Origin: CALLPQ01 sp038531745
GTDB lineage: Bacteria > Pseudomonadota > Alphaproteobacteria > Caulobacterales > Parvularculaceae
Assembly: GCA_038531745.1 (NCBI GenBank)
Contig: JBCBBJ010000008.1
Location: 81,262-145,261, forward strand
Direction: 5' to 3'
DNA: 64,000 nucleotides
A program made the translations under genes and the position numbers. The notes under the pieces were generated by a model, which was not told the DNA's origin, did not search any database, and saw nothing but the letters and a program-made list of their open reading frames with translations. This document shows positions 8,833-16,362 of the stretch, piece by piece (position 1 is the stretch's first letter; each line of letters starts with the position of its first letter).

Positions 8833-9288
8833 TCAGTCCTGTTGGGTCCAGCGACGCAGGTCTTTAGCATCACTTGGCCGGGGTTCAATCCAGTGCGTAC
8901 CGCTTGCGCGGTGTTCTTTTTTCCAGAAATAGGCCTTTGATTTCAGATGGTCCATCATGAAATCCACCGCCGCAAAGGCGTCGCGCCGATGGATACTGGC
9001 GCCAGCCACAAGCACAATTGCCTCACCAGCCCGCACATGGCCGACCCGGTGGGCAATCAAACACCCCAGAAGGGACCAGCGCGCCTGGGCGGCCTCGGCA
9101 ATTACGTCCACCGACCGGTGCGTGAGAATTGGATGGTGTTCCAGGGTCAACCCGGTCACACCCTCGCCGTCTGCCCGGTCACGGACCTTTCCCACAAAAC
9201 TGGCGATAGCCCCTGCACCGGCAACCTCGTCTTCAAAGGTAGCTAGCAGACGCTGTGCCGGCAGCGGTTTTTCAGCAACCAGAATCAC
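8833..9288 (-). CDS. moaE: Molybdopterin synthase catalytic subunit MoaE
   Basis: MoaE (151 residues) transfers two sulfurs from thiocarboxylated MoaD to cyclic pyranopterin monophosphate to form the dithiolene of molybdopterin. Family motifs are FVGKVRDRADGEGVTGLTLEHHP, HRVGHVRAGE and the C-terminal KSKAYFWKKE with the active-site lysine. The gene begins 5 nt after the moaD stop, as expected for the two subunits of one heterotetramer. Confidence 0.96.
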   Translation of the reverse strand: MILVAEKPLPAQRLLATFEDEVAGAGAIASFVGKVRDRADGEGVTGLTLEHHPILTHRSVDVIAEAAQARWSLLGCLIAHRVGHVRAGEAIVLVAGASIHRRDAFAAVDFMMDHLKSKAYFWKKEHRASGTHWIEPRPSDAKDLRRWTQQD

Positions 9289-9293
9289 GGGGC

Positions 9294-9551
9294 CTAGCCC
9301 CCGCTCACAGGCGGCAAAAAGGCCAGCTTGTCGCCAGTGGTAAGAACGACCGCGCGGTCAACAACGCCATCATTAAGGACACAAATCGTTGTCTCGGCAT
9401 CAAGAGCAGCGCCGAGTGCCGGTTCGTCCCGGGTCAGCTGCTTGATCACCGCATTGATGGATGCATTCACTTCCACGGACACGGTCATGGCCCGCATATT
9501 GGCAAGATCAGCAAGTTTGCCATAAAACTCAATTTCTACGGTGGGGGCCAG
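9294..9551 (-). CDS. moaD: Molybdopterin synthase sulfur carrier subunit MoaD, probable CTG start
   Basis: A small ubiquitin-like sulfur carrier ending in the required Gly-Gly (LPPVSGG); the C-terminal glycine is adenylylated and thiocarboxylated before sulfur passes to MoaE. The first ATG in frame (9509) would cut away the first beta strand. Homology of the family's opening strand is clear further upstream as VEIEFYGKLADLAN, but no ATG, GTG or TTG precedes it. A CTG at 9551 lies 9 nt after GGAGG at the end of moaA and gives 85 residues, the normal MoaD size. An ATT inside the strand is another candidate. Function is secure; the start is inferred. Confidence 0.88.
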   Translation of the reverse strand: MAPTVEIEFYGKLADLANMRAMTVSVEVNASINAVIKQLTRDEPALGAALDAETTICVLNDGVVDRAVVLTTGDKLAFLPPVSGG

Positions 9552-9556
9552 GGCTC

Positions 9557-10615
9557 TTATCCTCCGGTTACGGACATATGCCGGGCCACCGCAGGTTGGT
9601 GCTGTTCGCGGGCGGCCTCAAACCGATGGCGATCCGGCTTCGCAATCATGGCTGCCGCAAAGGCTTCTTCCAACGCAATTTCAGGCGATGGACCGCGAAG
9701 CGCGGCGCGCAAATCAACCTTTTGACCATGGCCAAGACAGCCATAAAGACTGCCGGTGCAGGTCACACGCACGCGGTTACATCCCGCACAAAAATTCTCC
9801 GTCAGCGGCGTAATGAACCCGATTTGCCCGCCGGTTTCGCGCACACGCATATACCGCGCCGGACCGCCAGTGCGCGTGGGCAACGGTGCCAGCGACCAGC
9901 GCGTCGACAGACGGTCTTTCATCTCGGTGAGCGGATAGAAATAGGCATGATTAGCGTGCATCCCCTCACCCATGGGCATCACTTCAATCAGGGTTAGAGT
10001 CATGGAACGCCCATGGGCCCATTCGATGATCGCAGGGATTTCGTCAATATTGATCCCTTTAAGGGCGACGGTGTTGATCTTCACGGTGAGCCCAGCGCGC
10101 TGCGCCGCGTCGATGCCAGCAAGAACGTCACTTAACACTGCCCGCCGGGTCAATTGCGTAAACGTTCTATCGTCCAGCGTATCGAGGGACACATTTATCC
10201 GCCGCACGCCCGCGGCGGCCAAGGCATCGGCGTGGCGCGAAAGCTGGGTTCCATTGGTGGTCAGGGTCACCTCATCCAACGTGCCCGAACGAACATCCGA
10301 ACGGGCCCCCGAATGGATCATGGCCCCCAACCGGGCGATCAGCGTCATGATATCGCGGCGTACCAGCGGCTCCCCGCCTGTAATCCGTATACGGCGCACC
10401 CCGCGCCGGACGAACGCTTCGCTGATGGTGGCAAGCTCTTCCAATAACAAAACATCCGCCTTGGGCAGAAACGCCATCGTCTCTGACATACAATAGCCAC
10501 AGCGCAGGTCGCACCGGTCCGTCACCGACAACCGCAAATAGGTTATCTGTCGGCCAAAACTATCGTGGAGGGGATCATTCGTGCCTGTCGCCATGCCAAA
10601 GCGTACCATGCCCAT
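9557..10615 (-). CDS. moaA: GTP 3',8-cyclase MoaA
   Basis: A 352-residue radical SAM enzyme that turns GTP into 3',8-cyclo-7,8-dihydro-GTP, the first step of molybdenum cofactor synthesis. The N-terminal SAM cluster motif is CDLRCGYC. A second cluster is held by FCAGCNRVRVTCTG and the following CLG cysteine. The chain ends in Gly-Gly as in other MoaA proteins. It heads the moaADEBC-moeA run and is divergent from the molybdenum hydroxylase genes across 130 nt that probably hold both promoters. Other in-frame methionines at residues 3 and 8 could be the start. Confidence 0.96.
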   Translation of the reverse strand: MGMVRFGMATGTNDPLHDSFGRQITYLRLSVTDRCDLRCGYCMSETMAFLPKADVLLLEELATISEAFVRRGVRRIRITGGEPLVRRDIMTLIARLGAMIHSGARSDVRSGTLDEVTLTTNGTQLSRHADALAAAGVRRINVSLDTLDDRTFTQLTRRAVLSDVLAGIDAAQRAGLTVKINTVALKGINIDEIPAIIEWAHGRSMTLTLIEVMPMGEGMHANHAYFYPLTEMKDRLSTRWSLAPLPTRTGGPARYMRVRETGGQIGFITPLTENFCAGCNRVRVTCTGSLYGCLGHGQKVDLRAALRGPSPEIALEEAFAAAMIAKPDRHRFEAAREQHQPAVARHMSVTGG

Positions 10616-10745
10616 TGCGGGCGCTCCAGTGTTGGTCCATCCCGCTTTTGGCGGCGCGGCAGACCTGTGACAGCCGATAGATTTTAGCCCCCGATTTTGA
10701 TAGTCTCATGGCGAAACGTTAAGTAAAGCCACATGGTGCGCCCTT

Positions 10746-11207
10746 ATGAAACTGACCGTCAACGGCAATGACTATCAAGTTGATGCCGACCCTGAAACAC
10801 CGCTACTCTGGGTGCTGCGCGATGAGATTGGGCTTACCGGCACAAAATTTGGCTGCGGTATTGGCGCTTGCGGCGCGTGCACGGTGCATATGGAGGGCGC
10901 GGCCTTGCGATCGTGCAGCCTGCCGGTCAGTGCCGTGACCGGCTCCGTGACAACCATTGAAGGGCTTGGCACGCCGGAAACACTGCACGCGGTTCAGGCC
11001 GCGTGGATCGACCATAATGTCGCCCAATGTGGTTATTGCCAGTCCGGCCAGATTATGGCCGCCGCCGCACTCCTCGCCGATAATCCAAGCCCCAGTGACG
11101 GGGACATTGACGATGCCATGAGTGGCAATTTGTGCCGGTGTGGCACCTATCCGCGCATCAAAGCGGCGATCAATGATGCCGCTGGACGCTTGAACGGGGG
11201 TGCATGA
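10746..11207 (+). CDS. iorA: (2Fe-2S) subunit of IorAB-type molybdenum hydroxylase
   Basis: A 153-residue iron-sulfur subunit of the isoquinoline 1-oxidoreductase type in the xanthine dehydrogenase superfamily. The plant-type cluster is bound by CGIGACGAC plus a later RSC. The second cluster is bound by QCGYCQSGQ and NLCRCGTY. It relays electrons away from the molybdenum site of IorB. The gene overlaps iorB by 4 nt. In this window there is no cytochrome c subunit, so the final electron acceptor is unknown. Confidence 0.93.
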   Translation: MKLTVNGNDYQVDADPETPLLWVLRDEIGLTGTKFGCGIGACGACTVHMEGAALRSCSLPVSAVTGSVTTIEGLGTPETLHAVQAAWIDHNVAQCGYCQSGQIMAAAALLADNPSPSDGDIDDAMSGNLCRCGTYPRIKAAINDAAGRLNGGA

Positions 11208-13471
11208 TGGGTACCATTCGACGCAGAGCGTTTTTGATTGGTTCAGCCGCAATTGTCGGCGGCGTTGCCTTTGGAACGTGGCAAATCACAAAACCTTATG
11301 ATAATCCGCTTAAGGATCATCTGGCACCCGGTGAAACCGCGCTGACCCCTTATGTGTTAGTCAATGGCGACGGCATCACTGTTATTGTACCGCGCGCCGA
11401 GATGGGCCAGGGCGTCATGACGACGCTCGCGGCGCTCGTCGCCGAAGAGCTTGATGTGGGCCTTGATGCCATCACGGTCAAACACGGGCCCGCGGGCAAG
11501 GCCTATTACAACAGCGTGATCCTGGAGGAAGCCGCAAAAGTTCCCGCCACGGACGATAGCGCCGGCGGCGCGCGAATGCGCAGTCTAACCCATATCCCCG
11601 CCAAGCTGATGGGGATGCAAGTGACCGGTGGGTCAACATCAACACCCGATGCCTATAACCGCATGCGCAAGGCTGGCGCGGCGGCGCGCTTAGTCTTTAT
11701 CAAGGCAGCAGCGCGTCAATTGGGTGTCAAAGAACGCGATCTGACCACAGAAAATGGTGCGGTGTTGGGCCCCGACGGTATGCGCATCGCCTATACAGAG
11801 CTTGCCGAGGCAGCCCGCGCGATTGAACCGCCCGCAAACCCACCGTTGAAACCGCGCGCCGACTGGAAACTGCTCGGTCGGTCGCAACCGCGTCTCGATA
11901 TGGTTGGCAAATGTACCGGTACGACGGATTTTTCCATCGATGTGCGACTACCGGGCATGGTGTACGCCGCCGTGCGCATGAACCCGAACCGCGAGGCGCC
12001 GCTCAACAGTTTTGATGCTGAGCCCGCGCTTGCCATCAATGGGGTCAAAAAAGTCATGGCGCTCGATAATGGCATTGCCGTGCTGGCGCGCAACAGCTGG
12101 GCAGCATTCCAAGGGGCAAAGGCCACGCGCATGGAATGGGCCGCTGCAGCCTATGTGAGCGACAGCGCCGCACATCTGAGCCAATTGCGCGAGACCATGG
12201 CAACCGACGAGCCCAACAGCCAAATGCGCGATGACGGCAACGCCGTGCGCAGCCTAAAAAAGGCAAGCGCCGATGGCGCTCCCATCATTTCCGGCACTTA
12301 TGAGGTGCCTTATCTTGCCCACGCCACCATGGAACCCATGAACGCTGTTGCCTATCGCCATGATGACATCCTGGAAATCTGGGCCGGGAACCAGGCACCC
12401 ACCCAGGCGCGCAAGGATGCCGCAACCATCAGTGGGCTGAGCGAAGATAAGATACTGATCCACACGACGCTCATGGGCGGCGGGTTTGGCCGGCGGGCAG
12501 AGATGGATTTTATCAAACAGGCGGTAAAAATCGCGGTGGCCGAAGCCGGAACGCCGATCAAGCTGACCTGGACCCGCGAGGAAGATATCACGCAGGATTA
12601 TTATCGCCCCGCCGCCGTGGCGCGATTTCAGGCGACACTTGCCGATGGCAAACCGGACTGTATCAGTCTTGATCTCGCGGCAACCTCCGTTGCGGATTCG
12701 CAGTTTGGCCGGCTCGGCATCTCCCTGCCTGGCGCCGACCCCACGCTGGCGCAAAACGCGTGGGATCAGCCCTATGCGGTGCCGAATTATCTGGTGTCTG
12801 CCTATAAGGCGCCCATGGCGTTGCCGGTTAGCTCCTGGCGCTCCGTCGGCGCCTCCCAAAACGGCTTTTTTCATGAATGCATGATGGATGAAATCGCTGT
12901 TGCCGCCGGGCGCGATGCCATCGATATGCGGCTGGACCTCATGGACCATGAGCCGAGCGTTGCCGTGCTTAAAACTGTACGCGATATGGCCGGGTGGGGT
13001 GCGAACACACCCACCGCCGGCGAAAACGGGGCGAAAACGGCGCAGGGTGCAGCGTTCTTTCTGTCGTTCGGTGTGCCGACGGCGCAGATTGTTGAAATTG
13101 AGGAAACATCCAACGGCATCGCGCTGAAAAAAATCTGGGCCGCGGTCGATGTGGGTCTCGCCCTCGATCCCGCCAATATTGAAGCCCAAGTGCAATCGGC
13201 GATTATCTATGGGCTGTCTGCAGCGCTCGGCGGTGAGATTACCATGCGTGATGGCAAGGTTGAGCAATCAAACTTTCACGATTATGACGCACTGCGACTT
13301 TATCAGTGCCCGGAAATTGAGGTGGCAATCCTCGAAAATCTGGACGAGATTACCGGGATCGGGGAGCCTGGCCTGCCGCCGGTTGCGCCCGCCCTTGCCA
13401 ATGCGGTCTTCGCCCTGACCGGGGAGCGTGTTCGCAAATTGCCCCTCGCCGCGGCCGTGCGTTTCATTTAA
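11204..13471 (+). CDS. iorB: Molybdopterin-binding subunit of IorAB-type aldehyde/N-heterocycle oxidoreductase
   Basis: The 755-residue large subunit hydroxylates an aldehyde or N-heteroaromatic carbon. It begins with a twin-arginine signal (RRRAFLIG followed by a hydrophobic stretch), so the folded complex should be exported to the periplasm, probably carrying the IorA partner. The cofactor-binding motif GGGFGRRAEMDF lies near residue 425, and GIGEPGLPPVAPA, carrying the probable catalytic glutamate, near 718. The relatives bind the cytosine dinucleotide form of the cofactor. XdhC and a MocA-like nucleotidyltransferase follow directly. The real substrate cannot be read from sequence. Confidence 0.93.
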   Translation: MMGTIRRRAFLIGSAAIVGGVAFGTWQITKPYDNPLKDHLAPGETALTPYVLVNGDGITVIVPRAEMGQGVMTTLAALVAEELDVGLDAITVKHGPAGKAYYNSVILEEAAKVPATDDSAGGARMRSLTHIPAKLMGMQVTGGSTSTPDAYNRMRKAGAAARLVFIKAAARQLGVKERDLTTENGAVLGPDGMRIAYTELAEAARAIEPPANPPLKPRADWKLLGRSQPRLDMVGKCTGTTDFSIDVRLPGMVYAAVRMNPNREAPLNSFDAEPALAINGVKKVMALDNGIAVLARNSWAAFQGAKATRMEWAAAAYVSDSAAHLSQLRETMATDEPNSQMRDDGNAVRSLKKASADGAPIISGTYEVPYLAHATMEPMNAVAYRHDDILEIWAGNQAPTQARKDAATISGLSEDKILIHTTLMGGGFGRRAEMDFIKQAVKIAVAEAGTPIKLTWTREEDITQDYYRPAAVARFQATLADGKPDCISLDLAATSVADSQFGRLGISLPGADPTLAQNAWDQPYAVPNYLVSAYKAPMALPVSSWRSVGASQNGFFHECMMDEIAVAAGRDAIDMRLDLMDHEPSVAVLKTVRDMAGWGANTPTAGENGAKTAQGAAFFLSFGVPTAQIVEIEETSNGIALKKIWAAVDVGLALDPANIEAQVQSAIIYGLSAALGGEITMRDGKVEQSNFHDYDALRLYQCPEIEVAILENLDEITGIGEPGLPPVAPALANAVFALTGERVRKLPLAAAVRFI

Positions 13472-13508
13472 GGGGCCGGCCCAGATATTGGTGGTCAGTA
13501 CACCGCTT

Positions 13509-14498
13509 ATGGCCTTTACGGATAATCCAATTGCGTTTCTTTCCGACAGGATGCGCCGCGGTGAGCATGTTGGCCTTGCCACGCTGATCGCTGTTGATGG
13601 TTCCTCCCCCAGACCGGTGGGCAGCCAGATTGCAGTTGCTGAAAATGGCGACAGCACCGGCATGATCACGGGCGGCTGCGCCGAGGCAGCGCTGATCACA
13701 CAAACCGTGCACCATATGGCGGCGGGATCGCGCGGCGTAACGCGGTATGGCGCGGGCTCGCCTTATCTTGACGTGAAGCTGCCTTGCGGGTCAGGTGTTG
13801 ATGTGCATTTTGAGGGTGATCTTACCCCCACTATAGTTGCAGAGCTTGCCGCCGCGCAGGAGGCGCGGGCGCCCCATGCCTTATCACTTTTCGCTGAACG
13901 CGCGCCGGTTGCCCATAACCCAACGCAGGCGCTTACCGAAAATCCGCTCTTTATGCGGACATATGCGCCGCGTTTCCGACTACTGATTTTTGGTGAAGGC
14001 CCCTACCCCTATGCTCTCGCCACCCTTGCCACCCCACTCAATTTTGATATTCAGGTTTTTTCACCGGATACGCACACACGTTCAGCCCTTGAGTTGGACA
14101 GTCGCGACGGTACACCGATAATGACCCACGCCATCACCCCGCGTGACGACTTTTCGGCCATCGCATTTGATCCGTGGACGGGTGTCGTGACGCTGTTTCA
14201 TGACCATGAGTGGGAGATCAATATTCTTAGCGCGGCCCTGGCCTCATCCGCGAGTTATATTGGCGCGTTGGGTAGTCGCAAAACCCACACAGCGCGAATG
14301 GCGCATTTGCGCGACCGCGGCTTTTCGGCGGACGTAATCAGCGCGATCCATGGGCCCGTGGGTCTTGATATTGGTGCCAGCGACCCGAACGAAATCGCAA
14401 TCTCTATCCTTGCACAGATTATTGCCCACCGTCGCGGGCAATCGCACCATATTGCGGCTGACCCATCAACCCGCCTCGCCGCTTACAATGATGCATGA
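13509..14498 (+). CDS. XdhC/CoxI family molybdenum enzyme maturation factor
   Basis: XdhC proteins bind and sulfurate the molybdenum cofactor and hand it to hydroxylases such as IorAB. The 329-residue chain has the N-terminal XdhC_CoxI domain (GLATLIAVDGSSPRPVG and MITGGCAEAAL) and a C-terminal Rossmann-like domain (LLIFGEG, then YIGALGSRKTHTARM). The Rossmann glycine motif is less regular than the usual GxGHVG. The ATG at 13509 follows the iorB stop by 37 nt; an earlier in-frame reading starts inside iorB and is unlikely. The gene overlaps the next one. Confidence 0.9.
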   Translation: MAFTDNPIAFLSDRMRRGEHVGLATLIAVDGSSPRPVGSQIAVAENGDSTGMITGGCAEAALITQTVHHMAAGSRGVTRYGAGSPYLDVKLPCGSGVDVHFEGDLTPTIVAELAAAQEARAPHALSLFAERAPVAHNPTQALTENPLFMRTYAPRFRLLIFGEGPYPYALATLATPLNFDIQVFSPDTHTRSALELDSRDGTPIMTHAITPRDDFSAIAFDPWTGVVTLFHDHEWEINILSAALASSASYIGALGSRKTHTARMAHLRDRGFSADVISAIHGPVGLDIGASDPNEIAISILAQIIAHRRGQSHHIAADPSTRLAAYNDA

Positions 14499-15084
14499 GG
14501 TTTCAGCGATCATCCTCGCCGCGGGCCAATCACGACGGTTTGGCTCCCACAATAAACTATACACCCCGATTGATGGTAAACCGATGATCATAGGGGTGAT
14601 TGAGCGGGTATTGGCGGCGCAACCTGATCAGTGTTTCGTGGTTGTGTCGGCGCAGGACAAAGAGACTGTTAATCTGTGTTTAGACTTTCGGGTGACGGCC
14701 ATTCCGTGCGCCGATGCTTCCCTCGGCATGGCGCATTCCTTGCGTGCGGGTGCCCATGCGGCGCCAACCACCCACGGGCTGATGATCGTGCTAGGCGATA
14801 TGCCATTTATCCGTATATCAACAATCGAGCGGGTCATCACCACCGCACGCAACGCCCACAGCGAAAATACCATTGTCATGCCATTCCATGAGGGGCGGCG
14901 GGGGCATCCAATTGTCTTCGGGGCGGGTCACCGGGCCAATCTCTTAGCGCTGGAGGGGGATCGCGGGGCGAACAATTTGATCGCCGATAACCCTGGCCAG
15001 TGCACGCATGTGTGCCTTAATGATCCCGGTATCCACCGTGATATTGACCGGCCTTATGATCTTGAAAGCCCAACTGAAGTGTAG
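14488..15084 (+). CDS. MobA/MocA-like molybdenum cofactor nucleotidyltransferase
   Basis: A 198-residue nucleotidyltransferase with the N-terminal signature AIILAAGQSRRFGSHNKL and the metal-binding block VLGDMPFI. Relatives attach CMP (MocA) or GMP (MobA) to molybdopterin. Directly after iorAB-xdhC, the CMP-adding MocA role is most likely, since this enzyme family uses the cytosine dinucleotide cofactor. Tandem ATGs at 14488 and 14491 overlap the end of xdhC, indicating coupled translation. It is convergent with tRNA-His. Confidence 0.88.
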   Translation: MMHEVSAIILAAGQSRRFGSHNKLYTPIDGKPMIIGVIERVLAAQPDQCFVVVSAQDKETVNLCLDFRVTAIPCADASLGMAHSLRAGAHAAPTTHGLMIVLGDMPFIRISTIERVITTARNAHSENTIVMPFHEGRRGHPIVFGAGHRANLLALEGDRGANNLIADNPGQCTHVCLNDPGIHRDIDRPYDLESPTEV

Positions 15085-15092
15085 CGATAGGA

Positions 15093-15169
15093 TGGTACCG
15101 CCTCCCCGGTTCGAACGGGGGACCTCTAGATCCACAATCTAGCGCTCTAACCTACTGAGCTAAGGCGGC
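15093..15169 (-). tRNA. tRNA-His (anticodon GUG)
   Basis: The 77-nt cloverleaf includes an encoded CCA. The anticodon stem CTAGA/TCTAG encloses TTGTGGA with anticodon GTG. The T arm is CCCCG-TTCGAAC-CGGGG. The acceptor GCCGCCT pairs with AGGCGGT, giving a G1-U72 wobble pair and discriminator A73. The base before G1 is T, so no G-1 is encoded. Most bacteria use G-1:C73 for tRNA-His, and loss of both is a known alphaproteobacterial trait. Confidence 0.97.
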
Positions 15170-15280
15170 ACGGAACGCGGGCAGCCGCCGGGCGGCAACC
15201 ACGAGTGAGGTGCTATAATACACCTCGTTTCAAATTCGAAGCCTCAAAGGCGAGAAACCAATGATTTTTCGCCGCCGCGA

Positions 15281-16066
15281 TCAGGAACCCGCGCGGATCA
15301 GGTCAATCTCTTGTTTCAGCTCTCGAATGCGGGTGCCGTCAGCCGGGTGCGTTGACAAAAATTCTGGCGGGCTTGAGCCGTCGCCCTTGGCCTGGGCCAT
15401 CTTTTCCCAAAACCGCACAGCCTCATCGGGGTTATAGCCAGCACGCACCATATAGCGCAGGCCAACCTTGTCGGCTTCGGATTCATGGCTACGCGAAAAG
15501 GGGAGCGCATTGCCAACTTGCGCCCCAAGGCCCAGCGCGGTCATCCATAGATTGGCGTTCGCCGAACCGCTTAGCGCCGAGCCGGCCAGTGACAATCCAA
15601 ACTGGGTTTGGGCCGCGCGGCCTGCGCGTTTTGAGGCATGCTCATAATTCACATGGGCAACCTCATGGCCCATAACGGCGGCAATCTGATCATCATTTTC
15701 CATGAGGTCAAGAATACCGGTGTAAAAGCCGATTTTTCCGCCTGGCAACGCAAAGGCGTTGAGTTGATCGGACTGGAACACCCGCACCTCCCACTCCGCC
15801 GGATTGCCGCCCGCCGCAGCGATAATGCGCGGGGCCACCCGGTTCATGCGGTTCACATAGGCGGGATCACTGGAAAGCTGTTCGGCTTGCTTAATCCCCG
15901 ACCAAGCCGATAGAGCCGCTGCCTGAACCTGCTCCGGCGGCGGGGCAAAGGCCTGATCCAGCGACGCGCACGCCGTGGCACCAATTGCCGCAAGCAGCCC
16001 GAGAAGCCCTAACCCGGTTTGCTTTTTCGTATGCCCCCAACGAAACGCTTGTTGTTTTGACCCCAT
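15281..16066 (-). CDS. M48 family zinc metalloprotease, exported
   Basis: A 261-residue peptidase of the M48 (BepA/LoiP-like) type. Such proteins help quality control of outer-membrane proteins in the periplasm. The zinc motif HEVAHVNYEHASKRAG and the third-ligand helix ESEADKVGLRYM are present. The N-terminus has a hydrophobic segment ending in GATACAS, a plausible lipoprotein or secretion signal. ATG 16066 is chosen because GGAGG stands 6 nt upstream; a TTG at 16078 is the alternative. No TPR domain is attached. Confidence 0.92.
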   Translation of the reverse strand: MGSKQQAFRWGHTKKQTGLGLLGLLAAIGATACASLDQAFAPPPEQVQAAALSAWSGIKQAEQLSSDPAYVNRMNRVAPRIIAAAGGNPAEWEVRVFQSDQLNAFALPGGKIGFYTGILDLMENDDQIAAVMGHEVAHVNYEHASKRAGRAAQTQFGLSLAGSALSGSANANLWMTALGLGAQVGNALPFSRSHESEADKVGLRYMVRAGYNPDEAVRFWEKMAQAKGDGSSPPEFLSTHPADGTRIRELKQEIDLIRAGS

Positions 16067-16137
16067 GGGTCCCTCCAAATAACTGCCTTGCCAAGGATAA
16101 TAAGGGGCAACACCGCCGCTGACAAACAGTCACCGCC

Positions 16138-16362
16138 GTGAGGAGAGGTTTTTTTCTTGGGCTGGCGTTGGCAATTATCGCATTTTCTCAACCGGTTAGG
16201 GCGAACCCCAAATACACAGGATCGCAGTCCACAGGCGCGCCGCAGCCCTTGATCGCCGCTGGACTTCATCGATCCGGCCACTTATTACCGGCGTTCGAGA
16301 TCGCAGGCGGCCAATCGGGGGCGCGGGCGCGCGCAAGGATGGTCTGGTCCAGCCATGAGTAA
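16138..16362 (+). CDS. Possible small exported protein, GTG start
   Basis: A 74-codon reading frame opens with a GTG and a good signal-peptide-like sequence (RRGFFLGLALAIIAFS, then PVRAN). The remainder is unlike any family I know and overlaps the next gene by 8 nt. There is no clear ribosome site before the GTG. It may be a leader peptide, a decayed gene start, or chance. Evidence is weak. Confidence 0.3.
   Translation: MRRGFFLGLALAIIAFSQPVRANPKYTGSQSTGAPQPLIAAGLHRSGHLLPAFEIAGGQSGARARARMVWSSHE

Noticed and set aside
9294..9497. Short 67-codon version of moaD
   Set aside because: It would remove the first beta strand of the ubiquitin-like fold; the longer reading matches the family.
12254..13267. 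337-codon minus-strand frame inside iorB
   Set aside because: It is antisense to the molybdopterin-binding subunit and shows no domain signal.
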